Source: Paenibacillus sp. J23TS9 (GTDB lineage Bacteria; Bacillota; Bacilli; Paenibacillales; Paenibacillaceae). From it: 64,000 nt of DNA. The stretch spans positions 2,480,001-2,544,000 of the forward strand of contig NZ_BOSG01000001.1 in NCBI RefSeq assembly GCF_018403225.1. Reading direction: 5' to 3'. Positions 8,109-16,087 of the stretch are shown here, one piece after another. The translations under genes and the position numbers were made by a program. The notes below the pieces were generated by a model. That model made no database searches. It had not been told where the DNA came from and saw only the letters and a list, made by a program, of their open reading frames with translations. Numbering within the stretch: the first letter of the stretch is position 1; every line of letters begins with the position of its first letter.

Positions 8109-11100
8109 TCAAACAACAACATGCCATCGGTCACGAATTTCTGTGACCCATTGATCGCTGTCCCATTGGTCACCGAACGGAATTGCAGCTTTAACCCTGG
8201 CAAATTTCCGTTTAATGTAGTACCCCTGTCCCGGTGGAAGAATTTTCAAGCTGCCAGGGGCATTACTGGACTCCGAAAAAGGAATCCGAAAGAACGATAA
8301 ATCATTAGGGTCTAAAGTCCCGAAAAGAAATCCGCTTTGGCAAGATTTCACATCATTAAACCATTCCACCCCGAACGTTGGAAAGTCAGCCGGAACACCC
8401 GATAACAGAACATGTACATTCCGGTCGCGTCCGAGCCTCACAATGGCTCCGAGCTGTTCCTTTATAGTAAAATCATTTAACTGCTTAGCTAGAATGTCGG
8501 CATCATCGATCACCAGCAGAATGGCTGGTTCTTCCGTCTCTTCACTTCCACGTCGCTGCACCTGCTCATATATATGCCCAATCAGAAGAGAGAGCTCTTC
8601 TTCCCTCGCGGCACAGCCCTGTATATGAGGAAGCTCTTTAATTTGCGACAGACCACGGCTTCCATAACGGGAATCCACTGTGTACATAAGCATCTGCTCC
8701 GGTGAGTAATGATATGCCAACGACAGCATCCACGCAAGTAAAAAAGAGGTTTTACCTCCCTCCATCGGGCTGGCAATGATGAAATGAGGTCCTTCCTTCA
8801 AGTCCAGTTCAAAGGGCTCCAGATCATCCGTAAACAATCCGACAGGTACTTTAAACGAAGATTTCCCCGAAAGTTCTGGCTTAAAGCTTGCCATATGCGG
8901 CATAAGCTCATGAAGCAGAATACGTTCCGGCAGCTTTTCAATCTTCGGCACTTGTTCATTGGGATAATGCTGAGCGATGCTCTGAATCTGGTTGCGGAGC
9001 GCAATGGAACGTACTGCTTCATCATCGCCCGCTGCCGGCAGCGCTGCTTGGAACTCAAGCGGTGGTACATGTCCTTTCACTAAACCTCTGCCCGGAGGCA
9101 TGGAGCCAGGGTTCCTGGCCGGTCTGCCAACGGCGTAATAATAATCTGCAGCATCCGCGAGTTCAAAGGTTGCGGCATTGGCAATATTGCTCCGTACTTT
9201 TTCAAAAATATCAGATATACGGTTTGAGGTGATCATGAACGTGATTCCAAGGTTACCGCCCTCACGCAAAATAAATTCCAGCATCTCATTTTCTTCAGGA
9301 AATGAATTCCGGAAATTCAAGTAACCATCGATGATCACGAGCAGCTGCGGAAGAACGGTCATCTGAGAACGCCGATAAGCAGCAGCAGTTTTCACGCCTG
9401 CCTCGGCAAACATTTCTTTGCGCCGGGAAACCGTCTTCACCAGAAAACGGAACAAGCGCTTGATCCGGTCATCCTCTTCTGCCATCATCACACCGCCAAT
9501 ATGCGGCAGTCCTGTGAAATCACGCATCATGCGGCCCATATCCACGATGTAACCATTCCACGCCAGTGGAGAATAGCGGCCTGCCAGTGACATAAACAGT
9601 GTCTGTATAAATGTCGTCTTGCCGAGACCCGGCATTCCATATACTGCCCAGTGTCCCATCTGCATCGAAATATGAAGAGGTCTTTGGCTTTGGTTAGGCA
9701 GATCATCAATAACACCAACGATTCCTTCAAGCTCATTGACTTGCAGGTTTCCTGTAATGCCAGCCAGATCCTCCAGCTCAAGTCTGTCCGGAAGCGGCGG
9801 CAGCCACGGTCCCTGAAGACGCGGGATTCCGGCGTCGTTTGCTGCTTCTGCCAGTTTGTCTATAAAGACCTGCAGCTGCTTTGGCGGCTGCTCCATTTGC
9901 AGATTCGCTGCGGACATGCTGGTTGCCAGCAGATTTTCACGTTTTCCGTTCAAAGAGATTTCGGTCGGGACGATCCGCCCCGGCGAATCCGTTTGTTCCA
10001 CATAAGGTGCACCACTCCAGGCAAACTGCATTTCTTCAAAAATCTCATCGCTGCCCACCTGTAGGTAGCCTCGTCCCGGCTTATTGATCCAGGCTGCATT
10101 CGGAATTTTGAGCATGTCCCGGCTGTCACCTTCGTCCTGTACGCGCAGACAAATGCGGAAACGGGCATTACTCCATATTTTATCGTCAACAACGCCAGCC
10201 GGTTTCTGAGTCGCAAGTATCAGATGGACACCCAGTGTTCGGCCTATAGCCGCTATGCTGATCAGTTCATCCATGAACTCGGGCTGATCTTTTTTGAGCT
10301 GTGCAAATTCATCAATAATAATGACCAGATGCGGAAGAGGTTCTCCCCCTCCGCGTCTTAACTGCTTGTAGTATTCATCGATATGCTGCAGATTTCCGGC
10401 ATCATTCAATATTTTTTGGCGTCGTACTAGCTCCGCCTTAAGTGATATTTGGGCTCTTTCCATCAAACTGCTGCTTAAATTGGTAATCGTTCCTACAACA
10501 TGCGGCAGATCGATGAACGTATTGGACATACCTCCGCCCTTATAATCAATTAACATGAAAGACAGGTCATGGGGATGAAACTCTGCGGCTAGAGAGGCTA
10601 CAATGGACTGAATAACCTCACTTTTGCCTGACCCGGTTGTCCCCGCGATCAGTCCATGCGGACCATGCCCTTGTCTTTCTATTTTATCATGAATATTCAA
10701 ATTGATCTTTTTACCGCCGGCACGGACGCCAATCGGGACCGGGAGGCTTTCTGGATAACGATTATTTTTCCAGCGCTGCTGCACATCCAGATCCGATACG
10801 GTTTTCATATTCATCATTTCAAACAGAGACAGTACATCCGGTATATCCGATGCCAAGGAACGTTTCAACCGGACTGGGGCCATATAACGTGATAAAGCCT
10901 CTGCCCTTTCGAGCGTAAGGATATCCGGTACAAAACTCATCTGATCAAATGCCCCGTCCTCACGCTTTAAGGAGTAATGCCCCTGCTCCCTGCTAACATC
11001 CACGATCAAATGGCATTGCATAGGCAGTGTCTCCTTGCGATCCGACAAAATGATGGTGCAGGTGTCAACCTCTCCGGGTTCTTCCAGCAGAAGTGGAAGC

Positions 11101-12098
11101 AGCGGCTCCTCTTCGATCAATTGGCTGCTCGACAGAAGGACAAGCTGCACCGGCAATTCAACGGTTTTCTTCTTTTTCTCATTACGTGATGTTTTACGGC
11201 GCATCAGACGCTGGAACAATTCATCCGCAAGCTGGTGGGTACTGCTGCGCCGGTCAGACATATAGCGCTGGCCCCGGTTCTCATCCCATGTATGCGGGAG
11301 CCATCTCATCCAGTCCCAGTCCTCTGCATCCTTTTCCTCGTAAAAGGCGGCGAGCTTCACCTCGTCCGGTGAATGCCGGACAGCCATCTGGGCAATCATG
11401 ACCCGCAGCGAATTCATGACCGCCTCCCGGTCCCCCACGAGACCAATGACTTTCGCTTGGAACAGCGGCAGCGCTACCGGAGCATCCGGAACCGTTTCAA
11501 ATTCACTTGCCAGCTCCTGTGCCGCTTCAATCAGCGGATCTTTTACATAGCCGTCCGGACGGGGAACCTTCACCTTCATATAAAAGGGAAGATTTCCTGT
11601 ACCAATACGCGTATGCAGAAAGTCATCATCCTCAAAGGAACGTTCCCACAGCACGCTGCTGCGGTTTTTGACAACATGAAAACAGACATCAGGATCACCG
11701 TGAACTTCGAAAAGCACATTCACCTGTTCCTTATGCCCTATGGTTAATTCTTCCCTGTGTTTGTCCAGCTCCACATGATATACACGGACACGTTCCTTCA
11801 GCTGTTCCTTATATTTCTTCTTGTTGCCTAGATAGACAAAGAAAGGAATCGTGTAAGATGTCAGCATCATCATGACAGAAACCATCTGAAACATAATATA
11901 GCTGGAATTGCCCATCTTTCCGGTCAGATTCATATATATATAAAATCCAATACTGAATATCGTCATTACCGCCGGAAGTAGAATGGAAATGAGAGAGAAT
12001 GAAGGCTTATTTGGCTCATTCTGCGGTCTCAATATTTCGATTATCTCTTCTTTCAGCGTTGGCTTGATTCTTGGCGAGCGTTGATACAACACATTCAC
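8109..12098 (-). CDS. essC: Type VII secretion FtsK/SpoIIIE-type ATPase (EssC/EccC family)
   Basis: The 1329-aa secretion motor. Two membrane helices lie at about 33-58 and 67-91. Three tandem FtsK/SpoIIIE ATPase domains follow: D1 with Walker A GTTGSGKS near 485 and Walker B VIIIDEFAQL near 595; D2 with GMPGLGKTT near 823 and VIIDGYLN near 918; D3 with SPMEGGKTS near 1114 and LVIDDADIL near 1194. Only D1 keeps a canonical Asp-Glu Walker B. There are no FHA domains before the membrane helices, unlike staphylococcal EssC, so the layout is closer to actinobacterial EccC. It follows the YukD-like gene and is coupled to the 275-aa gene. Confidence 0.95.
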   Translation of the reverse strand: MNVLYQRSPRIKPTLKEEIIEILRPQNEPNKPSFSLISILLPAVMTIFSIGFYIYMNLTGKMGNSSYIMFQMVSVMMMLTSYTIPFFVYLGNKKKYKEQLKERVRVYHVELDKHREELTIGHKEQVNVLFEVHGDPDVCFHVVKNRSSVLWERSFEDDDFLHTRIGTGNLPFYMKVKVPRPDGYVKDPLIEAAQELASEFETVPDAPVALPLFQAKVIGLVGDREAVMNSLRVMIAQMAVRHSPDEVKLAAFYEEKDAEDWDWMRWLPHTWDENRGQRYMSDRRSSTHQLADELFQRLMRRKTSRNEKKKKTVELPVQLVLLSSSQLIEEEPLLPLLLEEPGEVDTCTIILSDRKETLPMQCHLIVDVSREQGHYSLKREDGAFDQMSFVPDILTLERAEALSRYMAPVRLKRSLASDIPDVLSLFEMMNMKTVSDLDVQQRWKNNRYPESLPVPIGVRAGGKKINLNIHDKIERQGHGPHGLIAGTTGSGKSEVIQSIVASLAAEFHPHDLSFMLIDYKGGGMSNTFIDLPHVVGTITNLSSSLMERAQISLKAELVRRQKILNDAGNLQHIDEYYKQLRRGGGEPLPHLVIIIDEFAQLKKDQPEFMDELISIAAIGRTLGVHLILATQKPAGVVDDKIWSNARFRICLRVQDEGDSRDMLKIPNAAWINKPGRGYLQVGSDEIFEEMQFAWSGAPYVEQTDSPGRIVPTEISLNGKRENLLATSMSAANLQMEQPPKQLQVFIDKLAEAANDAGIPRLQGPWLPPLPDRLELEDLAGITGNLQVNELEGIVGVIDDLPNQSQRPLHISMQMGHWAVYGMPGLGKTTFIQTLFMSLAGRYSPLAWNGYIVDMGRMMRDFTGLPHIGGVMMAEEDDRIKRLFRFLVKTVSRRKEMFAEAGVKTAAAYRRSQMTVLPQLLVIIDGYLNFRNSFPEENEMLEFILREGGNLGITFMITSNRISDIFEKVRSNIANAATFELADAADYYYAVGRPARNPGSMPPGRGLVKGHVPPLEFQAALPAAGDDEAVRSIALRNQIQSIAQHYPNEQVPKIEKLPERILLHELMPHMASFKPELSGKSSFKVPVGLFTDDLEPFELDLKEGPHFIIASPMEGGKTSFLLAWMLSLAYHYSPEQMLMYTVDSRYGSRGLSQIKELPHIQGCAAREEELSLLIGHIYEQVQRRGSEETEEPAILLVIDDADILAKQLNDFTIKEQLGAIVRLGRDRNVHVLLSGVPADFPTFGVEWFNDVKSCQSGFLFGTLDPNDLSFFRIPFSESSNAPGSLKILPPGQGYYIKRKFARVKAAIPFGDQWDSDQWVTEIRDRWHVVV

Positions 12099-12175
12099 GA
12101 TGCGTCAGCTCCTCCTTTAGCTTCCAAAAACATTCTATGTATTTTGTACGTGTTTTTTTCTCCAAAGTTGCTCTC

Positions 12176-12508
12176 TTAATCCCCCATTACCCCAATAGAA
12201 TCATTTTGAAACAGGCTTCTTTTCCCATATACGGGAGCTTCTTCATCCGTTGTGGAGAAAGCGCGCTGAAGCCTTATCAGGCTGCCTTCCCGAAGACCTG
12301 CTTCGGCGATATCCTGTGAATCACGGATCGTAAACCAGAGCCCGTCCGGAAATTTTCCTTCCAATATATATTGTTGGCCTGCTTGAGGCGATTCCCCGTA
12401 CACCCTCATTCCCAGCATTTCCTTCAATTGAATGACGGGATAATCGTCCGGAACATCGATATCAAACCAGTCTCTTTGCTGGCGGCTTTTGATGACGGTC
12501 AGAATCAA
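12176..12508 (-). CDS. yukD: YukD/EsaB-like ubiquitin-fold protein
   Basis: About 110 aa from a TTG at 12508 that has GAGGTG seven bases upstream. Pattern points to the small ubiquitin-like EsaB/YukD family: an N-terminal strand (ILTVIKS), then DIDVPDDYPVIQLKEML, and a final GLREGSLIRLQ strand typical of the beta-grasp end. These proteins are essential parts of Bacillota T7SS with unclear mechanism. It is the first gene of the operon, upstream of essC. An in-frame ATG at 12547 has no good ribosome binding site and lies only about 15 bases from the predicted transcription start, so the TTG is preferred. Confidence 0.72.
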   Translation of the reverse strand: MILTVIKSRQQRDWFDIDVPDDYPVIQLKEMLGMRVYGESPQAGQQYILEGKFPDGLWFTIRDSQDIAEAGLREGSLIRLQRAFSTTDEEAPVYGKRSLFQNDSIGVMGD

Positions 12509-12872
12509 TATTTTACACCTCACATTCTCTGTAAATCTATGATTCATAAGATACAATAACTTCTATGATAATGTATCACTCGTGCGCAAACATGTCAATT
12601 TGTGACAAATTAACTAGAATAAATCATTATACTCAAAAATAAAATAGGTTCAGAGAATCATTTCCATTTATTTTTCATTCCTGTTTATGATAAAATATCC
12701 TTTTTCAAGTAAGATCGAAATGACAATTTCACTTCATTTATATCCATGAAAATCTCTATGAATCTGTGAAAATTGTGTGCAATTTAAGTTTTTATAAGCT
12801 TTCTTTAAGGTATTTTTAATAATCGGGGTTTAGAATACAGATATGGAATAACACGAATGAGGTGATTTTTCT
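12509..12872. other. AT-rich intergenic region between the T7SS operon and a divergent small gene
   Basis: This 364-base gap carries the predicted secretion-operon promoter at 12570-12598 and, on the other strand, the upstream region of the 79-aa gene. Apart from a low G+C stretch at 12600-12740 I see no RNA gene, repeat or convincing ORF. Confidence 0.6.
12570..12598 (-). promoter_or_regulatory. Predicted sigma-A promoter of the T7SS operon
   Basis: On the minus strand a perfect -35 TTGACA (12593-12598) is separated by 17 bases from TACATT (12570-12575). Transcription would start near 12563, leaving a leader of about 55 bases to the TTG start of the YukD-like gene. Confidence 0.55.
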
Positions 12873-13112
12873 ATGAGAATGTTAATTAGTTTCCAAAACA
12901 AGCTGGTCCCAGTATACTTCAGCAGTGAAAACAAACAATCCGTCCAAAAAATATTAAAGCTGCTAAGCGGCACCTTAGAAAATAAGTTCCAATACGGTAA
13001 AAGAGCATTACAAAAATGCCTGAATTCATTGATCAGCATCGAAATCGAAGGCTCTGAAGCCATTTTGCACAGCAAAAGTGAAAATGACACATTGGCACTG
13101 TCCCTCTATTAA
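12873..13112 (+). CDS. Small protein of unknown function (79 aa)
   Basis: ATG preceded by GAGGTG at good spacing and followed immediately by a rho-independent terminator whose stem contains the stop codon, so this is a complete monocistronic gene. The basic protein (residues such as KQSVQKILKLL and KRALQKCLNSL) is predicted to be mainly helical, with short beta stretches at both ends. There is no signal peptide or membrane helix, and I do not recognise the family. It is divergent from the secretion operon and shares its upstream region. Confidence 0.7.
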   Translation: MRMLISFQNKLVPVYFSSENKQSVQKILKLLSGTLENKFQYGKRALQKCLNSLISIEIEGSEAILHSKSENDTLALSLY

Positions 13113-13126
13113 GAGGGATTTTTTTT
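13101..13126 (+). terminator. Terminator of the 79-aa gene
   Basis: A TCCCTCT/AGAGGGA hairpin with a four-base loop is followed by eight T. The TAA stop codon of the preceding gene lies in the loop. Confidence 0.85.
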
Positions 13127-13188
13127 GTCTGCAACAAAAAAGGAGCCTTTATGTAAGACTCCCCATGATGGATACATGCGTATCATTA

Positions 13189-13323
13189 TTATTTGAAGGA
13201 ATACCATTCCACTGCGTTTTGTGCTTTCTGAATACGGATCTTGAATAACTGAAGCAAACTGGAGCGAGTATGTTCTTCCGGGCAGGAGTCCAGTTTTCTT
13301 AAAATAAACCGATCAATGGACAT
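13189..13323 (-). CDS. Small protein of unknown function (44 aa)
   Basis: The ATG at 13323 is preceded by GGGAGAGG about seven bases upstream. The 44 codons encode a charged, probably helical peptide, beginning MSIDRFILRKLD and ending EWYSFK. No family is recognised. It runs opposite to the 79-aa gene and converges on it. The good ribosome binding site and helix-like composition support it, but its short length leaves doubt. Confidence 0.5.
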   Translation of the reverse strand: MSIDRFILRKLDSCPEEHTRSSLLQLFKIRIQKAQNAVEWYSFK

Positions 13324-13408
13324 ATCAAGCCTCTCCCTTAAGATTCATTCAGGAACTATTTTCCTGTTTTACATATTTACCCGCATAAATCCTTTTTAAT
13401 CACGCTTT

Positions 13409-13936
13409 TTACCTATGCAGCACCTGCTCTGCTTCTAGTGTTAAAAGCATCATTAAAATATAAATAACAAGGGATGCCAGGATCAGGAGGATTCCCAGAA
13501 TTACGGCAAGCAGCGGTGCGAGCGGCGCAATCAGCAAAATGAGAAAAGTTGCAGTGATGACGATGATATACCATCTCCAGCGCTGGATCGCCTTGTTCTG
13601 AAATTCATGCAAGCCTCTGCGGCCGGCAAGCTCGCTGATGCCATAGCAAAGATGAAATACAATGTACAGCTTTAGGATGTAGAGCACGGCATTAAACAAA
13701 AAGTAGAACAACCATGACTGGAGTGATGCCCACGATATGACGAGGGACATCACCGAAAGAATGATCATGACAACGGACATATTTTTGGCCTTGAGAAAAT
13801 GCAGCGACTTGCTTTCCAGTTTTATGAAACCGAGAAAGAAGAGCACATACCCGACCACATCCGGCAGTATGTCAAAACCATTAATGCGGACATCAATCAG
13901 AAACAGAAATCCCCAAAATAAGTGTAAAAAACCCAC
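13409..13936 (-). CDS. Conserved-looking membrane protein, function unknown
   Basis: About 175 aa with four to five predicted membrane helices. The N-terminal part reads like a small helical-hairpin membrane domain (FWGFLFLIDVRING), with helices near residues 1-40, 55-75, 80-95 and 120-165. GTG at 13936 has GGGAGG eight bases upstream; the earlier in-frame GTG at 13945 overlaps that site. No transporter or enzyme motif is visible. It stands alone between the 44-aa gene and rsgA, on the same strand as rsgA and about 120 bases downstream of it. Confidence 0.7.
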   Translation of the reverse strand: MGFLHLFWGFLFLIDVRINGFDILPDVVGYVLFFLGFIKLESKSLHFLKAKNMSVVMIILSVMSLVISWASLQSWLFYFLFNAVLYILKLYIVFHLCYGISELAGRRGLHEFQNKAIQRWRWYIIVITATFLILLIAPLAPLLAVILGILLILASLVIYILMMLLTLEAEQVLHR

Positions 13937-14057
13937 TCTCTCCACCTCCCGCAGCTTCCTTTATATTATATATTGGTAGGGCAAGCCTAATTATAACTTA
14001 AAAGGAAAGCCTTTACATCCAATATATACCATTATTATTCAGCTCCGGTGAGCCCCC

Positions 14058-15149
14058 TCACTCCTCACTTATGCGGCTGTTCCAAAACGCAGATTTTCGG
14101 CGTACCGGCTCCTTCGCAGAGTGATCCTTCCGGTTGACTTTCCTAAGGGTGCGCGCCTCCTTCTTAATCTGGAACTGTAGCTCGCGTTGAGTCTTATGGT
14201 AATTCTGCAACCTTTTCTCATCCAGCTCCCCGTCATGAACAGCTGCAAGAACGGCGCATCCCGCTTCATTCTCATGCTGGCAGTCCGTGAATCGGCATCC
14301 TTCCCCGATCGTTTCGATATCGGCAAACACCTGCTCCCATCCTCCGCCGTCATCATCATAGAGCTGCAGCTCCCGCATTCCCGGCGTATCCACCATCAGT
14401 CCTCCCTGTGGCAGCAAAAACAGCTCCCTATGGGTGGTCGTATGCCGTCCCCGGCTATCCTCCTCACGGATGCCCTGCGTCTTTTGCTCGATGGATTCCG
14501 CCAACCAGTTAACGATCGTCGATTTACCGCAGCCGGATGAGCCCGTAAGTGCTACCGTCACACCCTCCTTCAGATAACTGGTAACCGCATCTTTCCCCAT
14601 ATTCTCAAGCGCACTAACTACATGTACCGGCACCCCGGGTGCAATCAATTCCATTTCCGCAGCCTTCATCTCCGCATCATCACACAGATCGGCTTTACTC
14701 AGAAGAATGACCGGATTCACGCCGCTATTCCAGGCCATGATCAGATAACGCTCCATCCTCCGCGGATTGTAATCATCATTCAGTGAAGTCACTAGGAATA
14801 GTACATCGACATTTGCAGCAATCAATTGTTCCTGTGCCGATTTGGCACCAGCCTTCTGTCTGGAAATGCTGGTCTTTCTGTCGATAATACTGTGAATAAT
14901 GGCTCGGCCCTCACCTTCAAGCATATGCAGCTGAACCCAGTCGCCAACAGCAGGATTTATGCCTTTACTTTGAAGAGTATGCTGCATTTTGCCGGACATT
15001 TCGCCCCACACTTCTCCTTCATCCGTGAACACCCTGTACTTTTGACCGTGATCCGCGATGATCCGTCCCGGCTTGTGCAGACTGCGTTCCTCTTTGCTCC
15101 AGTTGTTCTCCCAATACATATTCCAACCGTACTGCTTCAATTGATTCAA
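14058..15149 (-). CDS. rsgA: Ribosome small subunit-dependent GTPase A (RsgA/YloQ family), long form
   Basis: A circularly permuted GTPase that checks late 30S subunit assembly. The G4-like LLSKADLCD comes before the P-loop GSSGCGKST (about 202-210), then GRHTTTHRE (switch) and DTPGMREL (G3). The C-terminal zinc knuckle CRFTDCQHENEAGC is intact. It has an N-terminal OB-fold region. At 363 aa it is longer than the roughly 300-aa YloQ beside prkC in Bacillus, and it is not in that context here, so it may be a second paralogue. The TTG start follows AGGGGGA. Upstream lies a promoter, a leader peptide and two terminators, suggesting attenuation control. Confidence 0.93.
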   Translation of the reverse strand: MNQLKQYGWNMYWENNWSKEERSLHKPGRIIADHGQKYRVFTDEGEVWGEMSGKMQHTLQSKGINPAVGDWVQLHMLEGEGRAIIHSIIDRKTSISRQKAGAKSAQEQLIAANVDVLFLVTSLNDDYNPRRMERYLIMAWNSGVNPVILLSKADLCDDAEMKAAEMELIAPGVPVHVVSALENMGKDAVTSYLKEGVTVALTGSSGCGKSTIVNWLAESIEQKTQGIREEDSRGRHTTTHRELFLLPQGGLMVDTPGMRELQLYDDDGGGWEQVFADIETIGEGCRFTDCQHENEAGCAVLAAVHDGELDEKRLQNYHKTQRELQFQIKKEARTLRKVNRKDHSAKEPVRRKSAFWNSRISEE

Positions 15150-15191
15150 ATAAAATCCCCCTAAAAAATGTTGTTTGTTTTTTTATGAAAA

Positions 15192-15218
15192 AACCCCGAA
15201 GCTTATCGCTCCGGGGTT
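15192..15218 (-). terminator. Second terminator (T2) in the rsgA leader
   Basis: The minus strand reads AACCCCGGAGC, a five-base loop and GCTTCGGGGTT, with six T at its end. It lies about 40 bases before the rsgA start, so it must be read through for rsgA expression from the upstream promoter. Confidence 0.85.
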
Positions 15219-15243
15219 ATTGCATACATTCGCAATAAAAAAA

Positions 15244-15270
15244 GCCGCGGAGACATAAGGTCTCCGCGGC
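15244..15270 (-). terminator. First terminator (T1) in the rsgA leader
   Basis: A perfect 11-base-pair stem (GCCGCGGAGAC with GTCTCCGCGGC), a five-base loop and a seven-T tail on the minus strand. It follows the leader ORF. Its 5' arm can pair with a segment inside that ORF. Confidence 0.88.
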
Positions 15271-15298
15271 ATATAAAAATGGTATCCCTCATGTTGTA

Positions 15299-15388
15299 TT
15301 AGAACATGGGAACCTTCTTAAGCCGATGAAAGGAGACCGATATACATGCATAACGAACGCCAGATACAAATAATGTGTTATTTTTCAT
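15299..15388 (-). CDS. Leader peptide upstream of rsgA (29 aa)
   Basis: The ATG at 15388 follows a very strong AAAGGAGA site, with 29 codons and a TAA stop at 15299-15301. The peptide starts MKNNTLFVSG and ends KKVPMF. It contains Arg-Leu-Lys at residues 22-24, the R/K-x-R/K pattern seen in some macrolide-dependent arrest peptides. It is too short to be a usual protein and is followed by two terminators before rsgA, so a regulatory leader is the best reading. Its own ribosome binding site can be sequestered by pairing with codons 16-20. Confidence 0.6.
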   Translation of the reverse strand: MKNNTLFVSGVRYACISVSFHRLKKVPMF

Positions 15389-15421
15389 GTTTTATCGTCT
15401 CCTTTCCTGTCATATGCTGAC

Positions 15422-15451
15422 ATCATAACCAGTTTAGCCAATCATTGTCAA
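15422..15451 (-). promoter_or_regulatory. Predicted sigma-A promoter of the rsgA leader
   Basis: On the minus strand TTGACA (15446-15451) and TATGAT (15422-15427) are separated by 18 bases. The start would fall near 15415, just before the leader ORF ribosome binding site. Confidence 0.7.
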
Positions 15452-15457
15452 GCCCTT

Positions 15458-16051
15458 TTATTTGACGTTCTCCCAATGTGTCCACAGCTCTCGCGGATTA
15501 AGCTCATAGATTTCGTCTTCCCGGTACATAAATTGATGCATAATAAACTCTCTTCGGATTGTGGCAAAATCATCATGGTATTGCTTGATAAACTCGTTAA
15601 TTTCTTTCTCTGGATACTTGCGTCCTGGCTCCAGTTGTTCGATCATATGCTCGAATGCGATCAACTTTTTCTTATACTGGGCAGGAATTTGGCGCAGACG
15701 GCCGTCCTTCGCAAAGAAATTGCGAATCACCGCTGCTTTTACATTTTCATTCACGGGTTCTGACATTTCCTTACCTCCTTCCTTGAAAATCAAATGAAGT
15801 GATGCCTCTGCATGCTGCTGGATAAAATAGCGGTTTTGGGCAAAATAAACCGTGTTCTTTTCACGTCGCTCTGTAATAAGTGCCGCCTCTCTAAGCTTGG
15901 CTGCATGGTGAGTGACCGTCGGCTGTGAAATGTTCAATTTTTCTGCCAGTGTCTGACCGTTCATCTCCCCTTCCGACAGCAGCAGCAAAATACGAAGCCG
16001 GGTCGGATCAGCCAATGCTTTGTGGTAGTTCACGATTTTCTCAAGCTGCAT
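15458..16051 (-). CDS. ArsR-type winged-helix regulator with C-terminal DUF2087 domain
   Basis: A 197-aa protein. Residues 1-90 form an ArsR-like winged helix (ALADPTRLRILLLLSEGEMN, then the recognition helix in ISQPTVTHHAAKLREA). Residues 105-195 carry a DUF2087-type domain (from KDGRLRQIPAQYKK through YPEKEINEFIKQYHDDFATIRREFI). The metal-binding Cys motifs of classical ArsR are absent, so the signal it senses is unknown. The ATG at 16051 follows a short GAAGAGATG region. Immediately upstream are AT-rich 16-base direct repeats that could be its operator, pointing to autoregulation. The ypdA gene lies divergently behind those repeats and might be co-regulated. Confidence 0.85.
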   Translation of the reverse strand: MQLEKIVNYHKALADPTRLRILLLLSEGEMNGQTLAEKLNISQPTVTHHAAKLREAALITERREKNTVYFAQNRYFIQQHAEASLHLIFKEGGKEMSEPVNENVKAAVIRNFFAKDGRLRQIPAQYKKKLIAFEHMIEQLEPGRKYPEKEINEFIKQYHDDFATIRREFIMHQFMYREDEIYELNPRELWTHWENVK

Positions 16052-16087
16052 CTCTTCACTCCCCGGGGATTAAATAGTTATCCACCA

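Larger units (their letters stand above)
15150..15415 (-). promoter_or_regulatory. Putative ribosome-mediated transcription attenuator upstream of rsgA
   Basis: On the minus strand the predicted transcript has these parts in order: a strong Shine-Dalgarno in segment A (GAAAGGAGAC, ending near 15397); a 29-codon ORF; a segment B inside it (15329-15341), complementary to A over about 14 pairs with one bulge; a hairpin around the ORF stop codon (GGTTCCCATGTT with AACATGAGGGATACC); and terminators T1 and T2. B also contains GGTCTCC, complementary to GGAGACC in the 5' arm of T1. A:B and B:T1 pairing exclude each other, and a ribosome on the ORF would decide which forms. The layout is seen; the function is inferred. 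Confidence 0.6.

Noticed and set aside
7265..8203. A 312-aa form of the gene after essC, starting at 8203
   Set aside because: It would overlap the end of essC by 95 bases and lacks a ribosome binding site; ATG 8092 has a strong one.
15181..15270. The two rsgA leader hairpins as a CRISPR-like or mobile repeat
   Set aside because: The stems differ in sequence, and each has its own T tail on the minus strand; they are terminators.
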